64,000 nt of DNA from Pseudomonas sp. S09G 359 (GTDB lineage: Bacteria; Pseudomonadota; Gammaproteobacteria; Pseudomonadales; Pseudomonadaceae). The position numbers and the translations under genes are program-made. The DNA is taken from assembly GCF_002843605.1 (NCBI RefSeq), contig NZ_CP025263.1:936501-1000500 (forward strand), read 5' to 3'. The stretch's first letter is position 1; each line of letters opens with the position of its first letter. The notes below the pieces were generated by a model, which worked only from the letters and a program-made list of their open reading frames with translations, was not told the origin of the DNA and searched no databases. This document shows positions 46,561-54,554 of the stretch, in pieces.

Positions 46561-48162
46561 TTACTTATCTAGACTTACGCCGTAGAACGGTGTGAGGCCG
46601 AAGGGGCTGATCTTGAAGTCCTTGACCTCCTTGCGCAGGGGTTGGAAAACCGTCGAGTTTGCAATAGGCGTTATAGGCACTTGTTCCTTAAGGATTTTTT
46701 GCGCCTGTTGATACCACTTGATGCGCTGTTCGCGGTCGCTGCTGACCTTGGCCTGCTGCACCAGCTTGTCATAGGCTGGGTTACACCATTTGGCGTAGTT
46801 GCTGCCCTTGACGGCAGCACAACTGTAGAGCACGCCCAACCAGTTATCGGGGTCGCCGTTGTCGCCGGTCCAGCCATAAATCATCGCATCGTGCTCGCCA
46901 TTTTTAGCGCGTTTGATGTACTCGCCCCACTCATAGCTAACGATATTGGCCTTGATCCCGACTTTCTGCCAATCCTGCTGGATCATTTGTGCTGACATTC
47001 GTGCATTCGGGTTGGAGGCGCGCTGGACTGTCATCGCCCACAAATTGATGGTGGTACCTGGTGCAACCCCTGCTTCTTTTAGTAGCGCCCGCGCCTTGGT
47101 TGGATCGTAAGGCGCATCCTTGATGGACGGGTCATAAGACCACTGCGCCGGTGGCAGGGCGTTTTGCGCCAATTGCCCGGCGCTCTGGTACACAGCCTTG
47201 ATAATTGCCGGCTTGTCGATGGCCATGTCCAGGGCCTGGCGAACCTTGAGCTGGTCCAGCGGCGGGTGCGTCACGTTGTAGGCCAGGAAGCCCAGGTTGA
47301 AACCCGCTTGCTGCAGCACGCGCAGGTTGGGGTCTTGTTTCATCACGTCAATGTCGGCGGGACGCGGGTAGCCGCTGACCTGGCATTCGCCGGCCTTGAG
47401 TTTCTGCAGGCGCGACGCGGCATCCGGGGTGATGGCGAACACCAGGTTATCGAGCTTCACATCTTCGGGTTTCCAATACTGTTTATTGGCGACGTAGCGG
47501 ATCTGCGAGTCTTTCTGGTAACGCTTGAATACAAACGGGCCGGTGCCGACGGGCTTTTGGTTGATGTCGGCGGCAGTGCCTTGCTTGAGCAACTGCGCGG
47601 CATATTCGGCGGACTGCACCGAAGCGAAGCTCATGGCCAGGTTCTGCACGAACGAGGCATCGACGTTGTTGAGGGTGAAACGCACGGTGTGCTCGTCGAG
47701 TTTGTCGACACTCTTGATGGTGCTGTTCAAGCCCATGTCGGTGAAGTAGGGCGACTCGGACGGGTAAGCCTTGCGGAACGGGCTGTCGGCATCCAGCAGG
47801 CGGTTGAAGGTGAACAGCACGTCATCCGCGTTGAAGTCGCGGGTAGGGGTGAAGTAGTCGGTGGTGTGGAACTTGACGCCATCCCGCAGGTGGAAGGTGT
47901 AGGCCAGGCCGTCTGTGGATACTTCCCAGCGCGTCGCCAGGCCCGGTTCCACCTCGGTGCCGCCACGCTTGAACTGGGTCAGGCGGTTGAACACGGTTTC
48001 GGCGGAGGCATCAAAATCGGTACCGCTGGTGTACTGGCTCGGGTCGAAGCCGGCCGGGCTGGCTTCGGAGCAGTAGACCAGGGTGCTGGCGGCCTGGGCC
48101 ATCGGCATAAAGGCCAGCAGGCCGGCGGCGAGGAGCAGCGGTTTTAAGGCAATTCTTTCCAT
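46561..48162 (-). CDS. Dipeptide-binding protein, DppA1-type
   Basis: A 533-aa SBP family 5 protein. Signal peptide MERIALKPLLLAAGLLAFMP ending near AQAAS. Conserved: LVYCSEASPAGFDPSQYTSG, YTFHLRDGVKFHTTDYFTPT near residue 88, GTGPFVFKRYQKDSQIRYVA and YGWTGDNGDPDNWLGVLYSC. The ATG at 48162 follows AGGGG by six bases. It is the outermost of four binding proteins sharing one dppBCDF permease, matching PA4496. Between it and the SIMPL gene a large toxin-like gene is inserted. Confidence 0.92.
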   Translation of the reverse strand: MERIALKPLLLAAGLLAFMPMAQAASTLVYCSEASPAGFDPSQYTSGTDFDASAETVFNRLTQFKRGGTEVEPGLATRWEVSTDGLAYTFHLRDGVKFHTTDYFTPTRDFNADDVLFTFNRLLDADSPFRKAYPSESPYFTDMGLNSTIKSVDKLDEHTVRFTLNNVDASFVQNLAMSFASVQSAEYAAQLLKQGTAADINQKPVGTGPFVFKRYQKDSQIRYVANKQYWKPEDVKLDNLVFAITPDAASRLQKLKAGECQVSGYPRPADIDVMKQDPNLRVLQQAGFNLGFLAYNVTHPPLDQLKVRQALDMAIDKPAIIKAVYQSAGQLAQNALPPAQWSYDPSIKDAPYDPTKARALLKEAGVAPGTTINLWAMTVQRASNPNARMSAQMIQQDWQKVGIKANIVSYEWGEYIKRAKNGEHDAMIYGWTGDNGDPDNWLGVLYSCAAVKGSNYAKWCNPAYDKLVQQAKVSSDREQRIKWYQQAQKILKEQVPITPIANSTVFQPLRKEVKDFKISPFGLTPFYGVSLDK

Positions 48163-48204
48163 GGAGACCCCTGAAGTGGCAGGCATAGACGCGCTGCCCA
48201 AACG

Positions 48205-48236
48205 AAAAAACGGCGGTCACCGAGGTTACCGCCGTT
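48205..48236 (-). terminator. Intrinsic terminator after the 1103-aa toxin-like gene
   Basis: On the minus strand AACGGCGGT and ACCGCCGTT around a 10-nt loop, followed by TTTTTT. Strong Rho-independent terminator 25 bases past the stop, isolating this gene from dppA1. Confidence 0.93.
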
Positions 48237-48260
48237 CTGGTTTGTGGGGTAGCCGCGTCG

Positions 48261-51200
48261 TTAGTTCGCGTCGGTAATAACCGAAGTGCTCAGGGTGAAT
48301 GGGGCGCTTTTGTCGATGGTGTACGGGTTCGACTCGTTCTCCAATTGATTGCTTTCTCTGATCTGGAACGTTCTGCGCGCGGTTACCTCTGTATTGGGAA
48401 TGACGGCAGCATCTTGATCCAGGTCGAGCAACGTCATTTGCGCCTCGAAGGAAACCTGAGCCGTGTTGGTCGCCGGATCATAGGTAATGACATAGTGCGT
48501 GTCCTTGCCCCTGAAGCCCACATGGTCCTGGAGTTGGTTGGCTTGTAGCTCCACCGAAGTGGGGGCGACGCTGCCTTGGTGAGCGACCTCGGATATGCGC
48601 GAACGCAGGTTGGGGTCGGGGATAGCGCTCTCGAACTGTTCCAGGCGTTTGCTCAGGGTTTCGCCGTTGGCGGTGCCGGTGGCATTCAGCTCCACAGTGG
48701 TGAAACCGTCGGGTTGTTTTATCCGGACGGTATAGCGATCGCGATTTAAATCCTTGATGAAATTTTGCGAGTAGGCCGTTGAGCTATGTTCTTGCGGCTG
48801 CGCTATTTCGCTTGGAAGCACTTCGAAGTTGTTTTCCTCGACAGTCCAGGAGGTTGTGAGTTTTCTTTTAACGACACCCCCTTCGTCAATGTTTCTCGCC
48901 GATTGCTCGTAGGCCGTGTTGCTATTGTATTTGAAGATCTCATCAAACTTTTCGGCCCCGCTGGTTTTTGGATCACCCAGCATATCGAACCCGTCAGACA
49001 GCCTGCGAGACGTCTGGGCTTCGTTACTGAATGTCGGCGAGGGAGGGCTCTGCCAAGGCCACTTCACGCCGCCATTGGCTGGAGCGCTGACCCATTCACC
49101 GTTGCCGGAAGCGTGCACACTCATCACCGGCAGCCTGGTTTGGGGGTCAATGATTTGTACATAGTTGTCACTTAGTTTGAAATCACTGCGGATCTCATAC
49201 ACTTTGCCCACGCCCGTGCTATCGGTGTGGCGGATAAGCCATTGGTCTTGGCCATTGGCGTCCTTGACCTGATAAATACCCTTGGCGTTGGGCGTTCTGT
49301 TTGCAATTAACTGCTCGCCGTCCGATACGGCATAGTTGCTGATACTGCCGGCCTGTGACGGTTGCAGGCGATTGGGCACTGCACGACCTGCGCGGCTGTC
49401 GGTAGAGAGTCGCGTGGGTAGCGTTGTTACGTTCTCTCGTGGCGCCGTAAATGGGTCCTCGACTTTCCCGCTGGCATTGGCGGAGAACAAGGTGTTGAGC
49501 GTGCCGTCGAAGGCTTTCCAGGCGCCGTCGCTGCGCTCTGCCTGGGTGTCGCCCGACACGGATTTTTCCGCACCCAATGCCAGCTCGGCCAGTCCGGTAC
49601 CGGCCGCCGCTATCCCGGCGGGCCACGCCAGCGGCGCCAGCTTGCCGAAGATCCCGGCGGCTACCGTAATGTCGTTGAGCCAGGTATCTCGCGTGACTTC
49701 GCTGTCGGACTTGATAGCGCTGTCTGCATCGCTGGTCATACGTTCCTTGGCCTGGTCTTTCATGTGGCTGAATACATCGCCTTGGATGCGCGCGTAGTTG
49801 CGGTCGATGGTGTGGCCTTCAAACTCTGGCCATGTGCCGTCTGCCAGATGAGCGAGTGATGAGTCGACGCCGGACTTGCCCAAGAGGCCACCGTCCTGAC
49901 GGTTGTAGAGCGAGAAATGTGAAGCCAGGGCTTCGCGCTTTTTAGGGTCTTTGGCTTGGTCCAGAATCCACTCGTCCATCTTTTTCAGCGAGTCGAACCT
50001 AACAAACGCGGGCTTGGCCCCCGGGATATAAAGAATCTGTGTGCCATCCCGGCGGTTGTTTTCGTAATTGTACTGGTGGTCGTCCACGGCGCTGAACCGA
50101 ATGATGTCGCTCGAGTTCCAGCCGTTTATATCCAGGGGATAGGCGCGTACCTGGTCCTTCGCCGGCGCTTCGGCCTGCAACTGGGCAACGCTCACGGGGG
50201 TGTTCTCGTCGACCGGCAGGTTGGAGGCAGCCTTCATTACCAGTTCATAGTCAGCTCGGGAAAATTGCTGTTCGGCGGGCATCAGGCGTTGTTCAAGGGG
50301 CGTTTTGGCGTCAAACACTTTTAGCTGTTGGCGTGCCTGATGGGCAAATTCGCCTTTTAGCGTGGTGCGGTAATCATCGCCGCGGGTACTCCAGAACTTG
50401 TCGATCTTTTGCGTCATTTCTTCCTGGAAGTCGGTTTTCCAACTGGCATGCATCAGCGCCGACGGCGCGAGCTTGAACTCGTTGTGCGCACCGTATCCGC
50501 CGCTATCCTTTTGCCCTGCGCCGACGGTGTAGATACCGGAAATCGAATCCAGGGTGCCAGGGTCCTGGTCGTGTTCGGAGAAATTGCTCAACAACGCCTC
50601 CGGCAGGCGTTGTGAACTTAGCGGCTCCTCATTCATGTGTTCATAGCCAGTCACTGTATTGACGTCCGGGCCGGATTGGCCGCTATGAAAACGATTCAGG
50701 TACAGGGTGTCGGGGTCAATTTCCTTGCCGGTCAATTGCTTGAGCAAATCCCCGGCCCATTGCTTGGCTTGTTCGCGAACGTTCGGATAAGCGTTGGCTA
50801 CGGCCCCCGCCAGGCGAGTAAAGGCCATTTTTTGCGGGGCGGCGCTATTCGCCCGTTCGGCATTGCTGCGCTGTATTTCCATGGCTTGCGCCGAGCGCAG
50901 GTGGTCATCGGGGGCAATCGCCGCGAAGGTATGGTCATGTTCCAGGCGCCTGATTTGCGTTCGAGCCTGGCTCACGTTAGCCGGCAGTATTTCACCATAA
51001 AACCCGGCCACTACGTTTGGCGATACAGAGAAGGAATCACCGCTCCATTGCGCCTTCAAGCTCCCCGTGGCCGAGGGGACGATGACTTTGGCGACCGCGA
51101 GGAGAGGGCCTGAAACCTGGCCCCAGCCTGAACCGTCCGTGAGGGAAAACTGTTTTTTCACGCCGTCAACGGTGGCAGACATGGCCCCGGTGGCGGGCGT

Positions 51201-51572
51201 CACCTTCAGGGTGGTCGGATCAATATGCTGTTCACGAAGCCAGTCGATGACCACTGGGTTTCGTAATTGCGCGCGATACAGTTCGAGCCATTGGCCCAGC
51301 ACGGTCTGGGACGGCACCGTGACAGAGCCAGGAGCATCACCTTCTACTTTGCGCTGTACCGCCGCGATGTACGACGAGACCAGGGCTGAGTCACCGGGCG
51401 CCGGCTGAGGGGGTGGCAGTGTTTGGTGGGGGGCTGTGTTGCTGGGGCGGGCGGTGGTGGGTTGCTGGTCTGCGATTGGATTTTTCTGTGCAGATGTTGT
51501 GTTGCGCAAACTCAGTAATGCTGGGGACAGTAATTTTGTCATGGAGATGCTACTCGTCAGTGGTTTGAACAC
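48261..51572 (-). CDS. Large toxin-like protein with dermonecrotic-toxin (DUF6543-like) scaffold, candidate secreted effector
   Basis: An 1103-aa protein with no signal peptide. Residues 1-60 are Ser/Thr/Pro rich with no acidic residue in the first 30, as in type III effectors. Residues about 390-590 match the DUF6543 dermonecrotic toxin domain I recall (FWSTRGDDYRTTLKGEF, ILYIPGAKPAFVRF, KKREALASHFSLY). A hydrophobic stretch follows at 635-668, then a beta-rich repeat-like domain at 745-835 (GIYQVKDANGQDQWLIRHTD, VQIIDPQTRLPVM). The C-terminus 850-1103 is unrecognised. The scaffold is homologous to the 882-aa protein at 54555-57203; the C-termini differ. Start GTG 51572 or ATG 51542. A hrp-box-like promoter lies at 51612-51640. 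Confidence 0.7.
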   Translation of the reverse strand: MFKPLTSSISMTKLLSPALLSLRNTTSAQKNPIADQQPTTARPSNTAPHQTLPPPQPAPGDSALVSSYIAAVQRKVEGDAPGSVTVPSQTVLGQWLELYRAQLRNPVVIDWLREQHIDPTTLKVTPATGAMSATVDGVKKQFSLTDGSGWGQVSGPLLAVAKVIVPSATGSLKAQWSGDSFSVSPNVVAGFYGEILPANVSQARTQIRRLEHDHTFAAIAPDDHLRSAQAMEIQRSNAERANSAAPQKMAFTRLAGAVANAYPNVREQAKQWAGDLLKQLTGKEIDPDTLYLNRFHSGQSGPDVNTVTGYEHMNEEPLSSQRLPEALLSNFSEHDQDPGTLDSISGIYTVGAGQKDSGGYGAHNEFKLAPSALMHASWKTDFQEEMTQKIDKFWSTRGDDYRTTLKGEFAHQARQQLKVFDAKTPLEQRLMPAEQQFSRADYELVMKAASNLPVDENTPVSVAQLQAEAPAKDQVRAYPLDINGWNSSDIIRFSAVDDHQYNYENNRRDGTQILYIPGAKPAFVRFDSLKKMDEWILDQAKDPKKREALASHFSLYNRQDGGLLGKSGVDSSLAHLADGTWPEFEGHTIDRNYARIQGDVFSHMKDQAKERMTSDADSAIKSDSEVTRDTWLNDITVAAGIFGKLAPLAWPAGIAAAGTGLAELALGAEKSVSGDTQAERSDGAWKAFDGTLNTLFSANASGKVEDPFTAPRENVTTLPTRLSTDSRAGRAVPNRLQPSQAGSISNYAVSDGEQLIANRTPNAKGIYQVKDANGQDQWLIRHTDSTGVGKVYEIRSDFKLSDNYVQIIDPQTRLPVMSVHASGNGEWVSAPANGGVKWPWQSPPSPTFSNEAQTSRRLSDGFDMLGDPKTSGAEKFDEIFKYNSNTAYEQSARNIDEGGVVKRKLTTSWTVEENNFEVLPSEIAQPQEHSSTAYSQNFIKDLNRDRYTVRIKQPDGFTTVELNATGTANGETLSKRLEQFESAIPDPNLRSRISEVAHQGSVAPTSVELQANQLQDHVGFRGKDTHYVITYDPATNTAQVSFEAQMTLLDLDQDAAVIPNTEVTARRTFQIRESNQLENESNPYTIDKSAPFTLSTSVITDAN

Positions 51573-51611
51573 AAACCCGCAGAGCTCTCCTTGTCAGGCT
51601 GGGGTGTTACA

Positions 51612-51640
51612 TGTGTAGTTAAAACCGTGCTGTCGATTCC
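51612..51640 (-). promoter_or_regulatory. hrp-box-like promoter of the 1103-aa gene
   Basis: On the minus strand GGAATC, 16 nt, CTACACA; consensus is GGAACC-N15/16-CCACNNA. One mismatch in each half. It lies 39 bp before the GTG start. The paralogous gene has the same arrangement. Confidence 0.5.
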
Positions 51641-51691
51641 ACGTTGGGCGCGGGAAACAGATAACCAATTATTGCCAGCGGCGCGCAAAGT

Positions 51692-51720
51692 AAAACGGCG
51701 CGTGCCTGAGGCCGCGCCGT
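51692..51720 (-). terminator. Intrinsic terminator after the SIMPL gene
   Basis: ACGGCGCG and CGCGCCGT around a 10-nt loop, followed on the minus strand by TTTTA, 22 bases past the stop. Confidence 0.85.
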
Positions 51721-51742
51721 GTCTATGCCTGAAGAAAACGTA

Positions 51743-52453
51743 TCACTGAGTAACTTCGATCACGCCATCTGCCGACATCGTGACCTGGCTGGTACCCGCT
51801 TCCACTTCCGGCGTGGGCGCCGAATCCATCATGGAGGCTTTCATCATCATCCCGCCGCGGGCATAGGCGGGTGGATAACCATTGGTGTTGAAGTTCAGGT
51901 TGACGATCTTGTAACCCTTGCCGCCCAACGCATCGGTGGCCAGTTGCGCACGTGCTTTGAACGCGGCGACCGCGTCCTTGAGCAGCGCGTCTTCGCTGGC
52001 CTTGCGGGTGGCGTCGGCGATGGCGAAGTCCATGTTTTGCATTTTCAGCGTGTTCAGCAGCTCGCCGGTGAGCTTGGACAGCGCCGGGAAGTCGGAGCTT
52101 TCCAGGCGCAGTTCGGCGCGCTCACGCCAGCCGGTGATCTTCTGGTTCTTGTTGTCGTAGATCGGGTAGCTGTTACGGCTGCCCTGGCGCAGGGTCACGG
52201 CCTTGACTTCACGGGCCTGGCCCAAAGCCTTGTTCATCGTGGTGGTGATTTCGGCCGCGAGCTTGGCCGGGTCGGCATCTTGCGACTCGGTGTAGAGCGT
52301 GACGATCATCTTGTCGCGGGCCACCTCCTGGCTGGCCTCGGCGCGCAGGGAGATCTGGTTGTAATGCAGCTCATCGGCGGCCATGGCCGGAAGGCTGGCC
52401 AGGGCGCTGGCGCTGAGGGTGAGAACGGCTGCACTGCGAGTGAAACGAGACAT
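51743..52453 (-). CDS. SIMPL-domain (DUF541) periplasmic protein
   Basis: A 236-aa exported protein of the SIMPL/DUF541 family. Signal peptide ends near residue 25 (ASLPAMAAD). Then come ISLRAEASQEVARDKMIVTLYT, the helical part with LAAEITTTMNKALGQAREV, and LNFNTNGYPPAYARGGMMMK toward the C-terminus. Family members are linked to outer-membrane and oxidative stress physiology (YggE type); the biochemical function is open. It is divergent from roxS and equals PA4495, which in PAO1 borders dppA1 directly. Confidence 0.9.
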   Translation of the reverse strand: MSRFTRSAAVLTLSASALASLPAMAADELHYNQISLRAEASQEVARDKMIVTLYTESQDADPAKLAAEITTTMNKALGQAREVKAVTLRQGSRNSYPIYDNKNQKITGWRERAELRLESSDFPALSKLTGELLNTLKMQNMDFAIADATRKASEDALLKDAVAAFKARAQLATDALGGKGYKIVNLNFNTNGYPPAYARGGMMMKASMMDSAPTPEVEAGTSQVTMSADGVIEVTQ

Positions 52454-52657
52454 GGAAGCTCCTTAGGGTGTTCGTATCGGTATGACTGTAGACGGGAGGA
52501 TCGGGTTCTTCGGGTTTACACATTCACAACAAGTTGTCGCGGCGCCGACGAACGGTAGCCTGCCCGGCCTGCGGCAAAGAGCCACACGCGCCGTGCCGAC
52601 GGGTCGGCTTCGTTTATACTCCTGCCGATCCGCCTGCAGCGCTCACCGGGAGAGCTC

Positions 52658-53920
52658 ATGCTCGCCGCCGTAAAACTGACTTCCGCCACCCGCCAGAACC
52701 TTTGGCGACTGACGTTTATCCGTACCCTGGTACTGGCCGCACAGGCTGGCTCTGTCGGGCTCGCGTATTGGTTCGACCTGCTGCCGCTGCCTTGGCTGCA
52801 ACTGGGCGTGACCCTCGGTTTTTCCATCGTGCTGTGTGTGTTCACCGCTATCCGGTTGCGCACCACGTGGCCGGTGACCGAGTTGGAATACGCCCTGCAA
52901 CTGGCCTGCGACCTGTTTATCCACAGTGTGTTGCTTTATTTCTCCGGTGGTTCCACCAACCCGTTCGTTTCTTATTACCTGGTGCCGCTGACCATCGCCG
53001 CAGTGACCTTGCCGTGGCGCTACTCGGTGGTGTTGTCGGGCATCGCGCTGACCCTGTACACCTTGTTGCTGGCGCGGTTCTATCCGTTGCAAACCTTCCC
53101 GATCGCCCGGGAAAACCTGCAGATCTACGGGATGTGGCTGAGTTTTGCGCTGTCTGCCGCCGTCATCACCTTCTTTGCCGCACGTATGGCTGAAGAGCTG
53201 CGCCGCCAGGAAGAACTGCGCGCCATTCGTCGTGAAGAAGGCCTGCGCGACCAGCAACTGCTGGCGGTCGCCACCCAGGCTGCCGGGGCCGCCCACGAGC
53301 TGGGTACACCGCTGGCAACCATGAGCGTGCTGCTCAACGAAATGACCCAGGACCATCACGACCCGGCGTTGCAGGAAGACCTCGGCGTGCTGCGCGAACA
53401 GGTCAAACAGTGCAAGCAGACCTTGCAGCAATTGGTGCGCGCTGCCGAAGCCAATCGCCGCCTGGCGGTGGAGATGCAAGACGTGACCCAGTGGCTCGAC
53501 GAAGCCCTCAACCGCTGGCACCTGATGCGTCCCGAAGCCAGTTACCGCTTCCACCTGTTGGGCCAGGGCAGTGTGCCGCGCATGGCGCCACCGCCGGACC
53601 TGACCCAAGCGCTGCTCAACCTGTTGAACAACGCCGCTGACGCCTGCCCCGAAGGCTTGGGCGTGCAGCTGGACTGGGACGCGGAAGACGTGACCATCAG
53701 CATTCGTGACCACGGCGCGGGCGTGCCGTTGGCCATTGCCGAGCAGATCGGCAAACCATTCTTTACCACCAAGGGCAAAGGCTTCGGCCTCGGCCTGTTT
53801 TTGAGCAAGGCCAGCGTGACCCGCGCGGGCGGCTCAGTGAAGCTCTATAGTCATGAGGAAGGCGGCACGCTCACCGAGCTGCGCCTGCCCCGTGTCGCAC
53901 GAGGAGATATCGATGAGTGA
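52658..53920 (+). CDS. roxS: Redox-sensing histidine kinase RoxS (RegB/PrrB family)
   Basis: A 420-aa inner-membrane sensor kinase. About six N-terminal helices (residues 18-165) include the quinone-binding RegB motif GGSTNPFVSYYLVPL near residues 95-110. The dimerisation helix has the phosphorylated His213 in AAHELGTPLATM. The ATPase domain shows NLLNNAADA (N box), IRDHGAGVP (G1) and GKGFGLGLFL (G2). In pseudomonads RoxSR controls the cyanide-insensitive and other terminal oxidases. The ATG at 52658 follows GGGAGAG; a TATACT -10 element lies at 52615-52620. Overlaps roxR by eight bases. Confidence 0.94.
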   Translation: MLAAVKLTSATRQNLWRLTFIRTLVLAAQAGSVGLAYWFDLLPLPWLQLGVTLGFSIVLCVFTAIRLRTTWPVTELEYALQLACDLFIHSVLLYFSGGSTNPFVSYYLVPLTIAAVTLPWRYSVVLSGIALTLYTLLLARFYPLQTFPIARENLQIYGMWLSFALSAAVITFFAARMAEELRRQEELRAIRREEGLRDQQLLAVATQAAGAAHELGTPLATMSVLLNEMTQDHHDPALQEDLGVLREQVKQCKQTLQQLVRAAEANRRLAVEMQDVTQWLDEALNRWHLMRPEASYRFHLLGQGSVPRMAPPPDLTQALLNLLNNAADACPEGLGVQLDWDAEDVTISIRDHGAGVPLAIAEQIGKPFFTTKGKGFGLGLFLSKASVTRAGGSVKLYSHEEGGTLTELRLPRVARGDIDE

Positions 53921-54473
53921 CGAGATCCAAGTCGAAGGCGAAGAACTGCCGCACCTGCTGCTGGTAGATGACGACGCCACGTTTACCCGCGTGATGGCGC
54001 GCGCCATGAGCCGTCGCGGTTTCCGCGTGAGTACCGCAGGCTCCGCCGAAGAGGGCCTGACCATCGCCCAGGCCGACCTGCCGGACTACGCCGCGCTCGA
54101 CCTGAAAATGGACGGCGACTCTGGCCTGGTGCTGCTGCCCAAGCTGTTGGAACTCGACCCGGAAATGCGCGTGGTGATCCTCACCGGTTACTCCAGCATC
54201 GCCACCGCCGTCGAGGCCATCAAGCGCGGCGCCTGCAACTACCTGTGCAAGCCGGCGGACGCCGACGACGTGCTGGCTGCCTTGCTCTCCGAGCACGCCG
54301 ACCTCGACACCCTGGTGCCGGAAAACCCGATGTCGGTGGACCGTCTGCAGTGGGAGCACATCCAGCGCGTACTCACCGAGCACGAAGGCAACATCTCCGC
54401 CACCGCCCGCGCCCTCGGCATGCACCGCCGTACTTTGCAGCGCAAACTGCAAAAGCGCCCGGTACGCCGCTGA
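53913..54473 (+). CDS. roxR: Redox response regulator RoxR (RegA/PrrA family)
   Basis: A 186-aa response regulator paired with RoxS. The receiver domain (about residues 13-130) has the acidic pocket in LLVDDD (Asp19-21), phospho-Asp63 in ALDLKMDGDSGL, Thr in VILTGYSS and Lys in YLCKPADADD. The C-terminal Fis-type helix-turn-helix is HEGNISATARALGMHRRTLQ. The ATG at 53913, inside the 3' end of roxS behind GAGGAG, shows translational coupling. It equals PA4493. The toxin-like gene follows convergently after 81 bp. Confidence 0.95.
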   Translation: MSDEIQVEGEELPHLLLVDDDATFTRVMARAMSRRGFRVSTAGSAEEGLTIAQADLPDYAALDLKMDGDSGLVLLPKLLELDPEMRVVILTGYSSIATAVEAIKRGACNYLCKPADADDVLAALLSEHADLDTLVPENPMSVDRLQWEHIQRVLTEHEGNISATARALGMHRRTLQRKLQKRPVRR

Positions 54474-54554
54474 GCATTCAGGAGAGGTTGTGCACCTGAG
54501 CCGGAAACTGTCCGGCCATTGCACAGGCGCCGCGATCATTCCCCGCAGGCGCCC

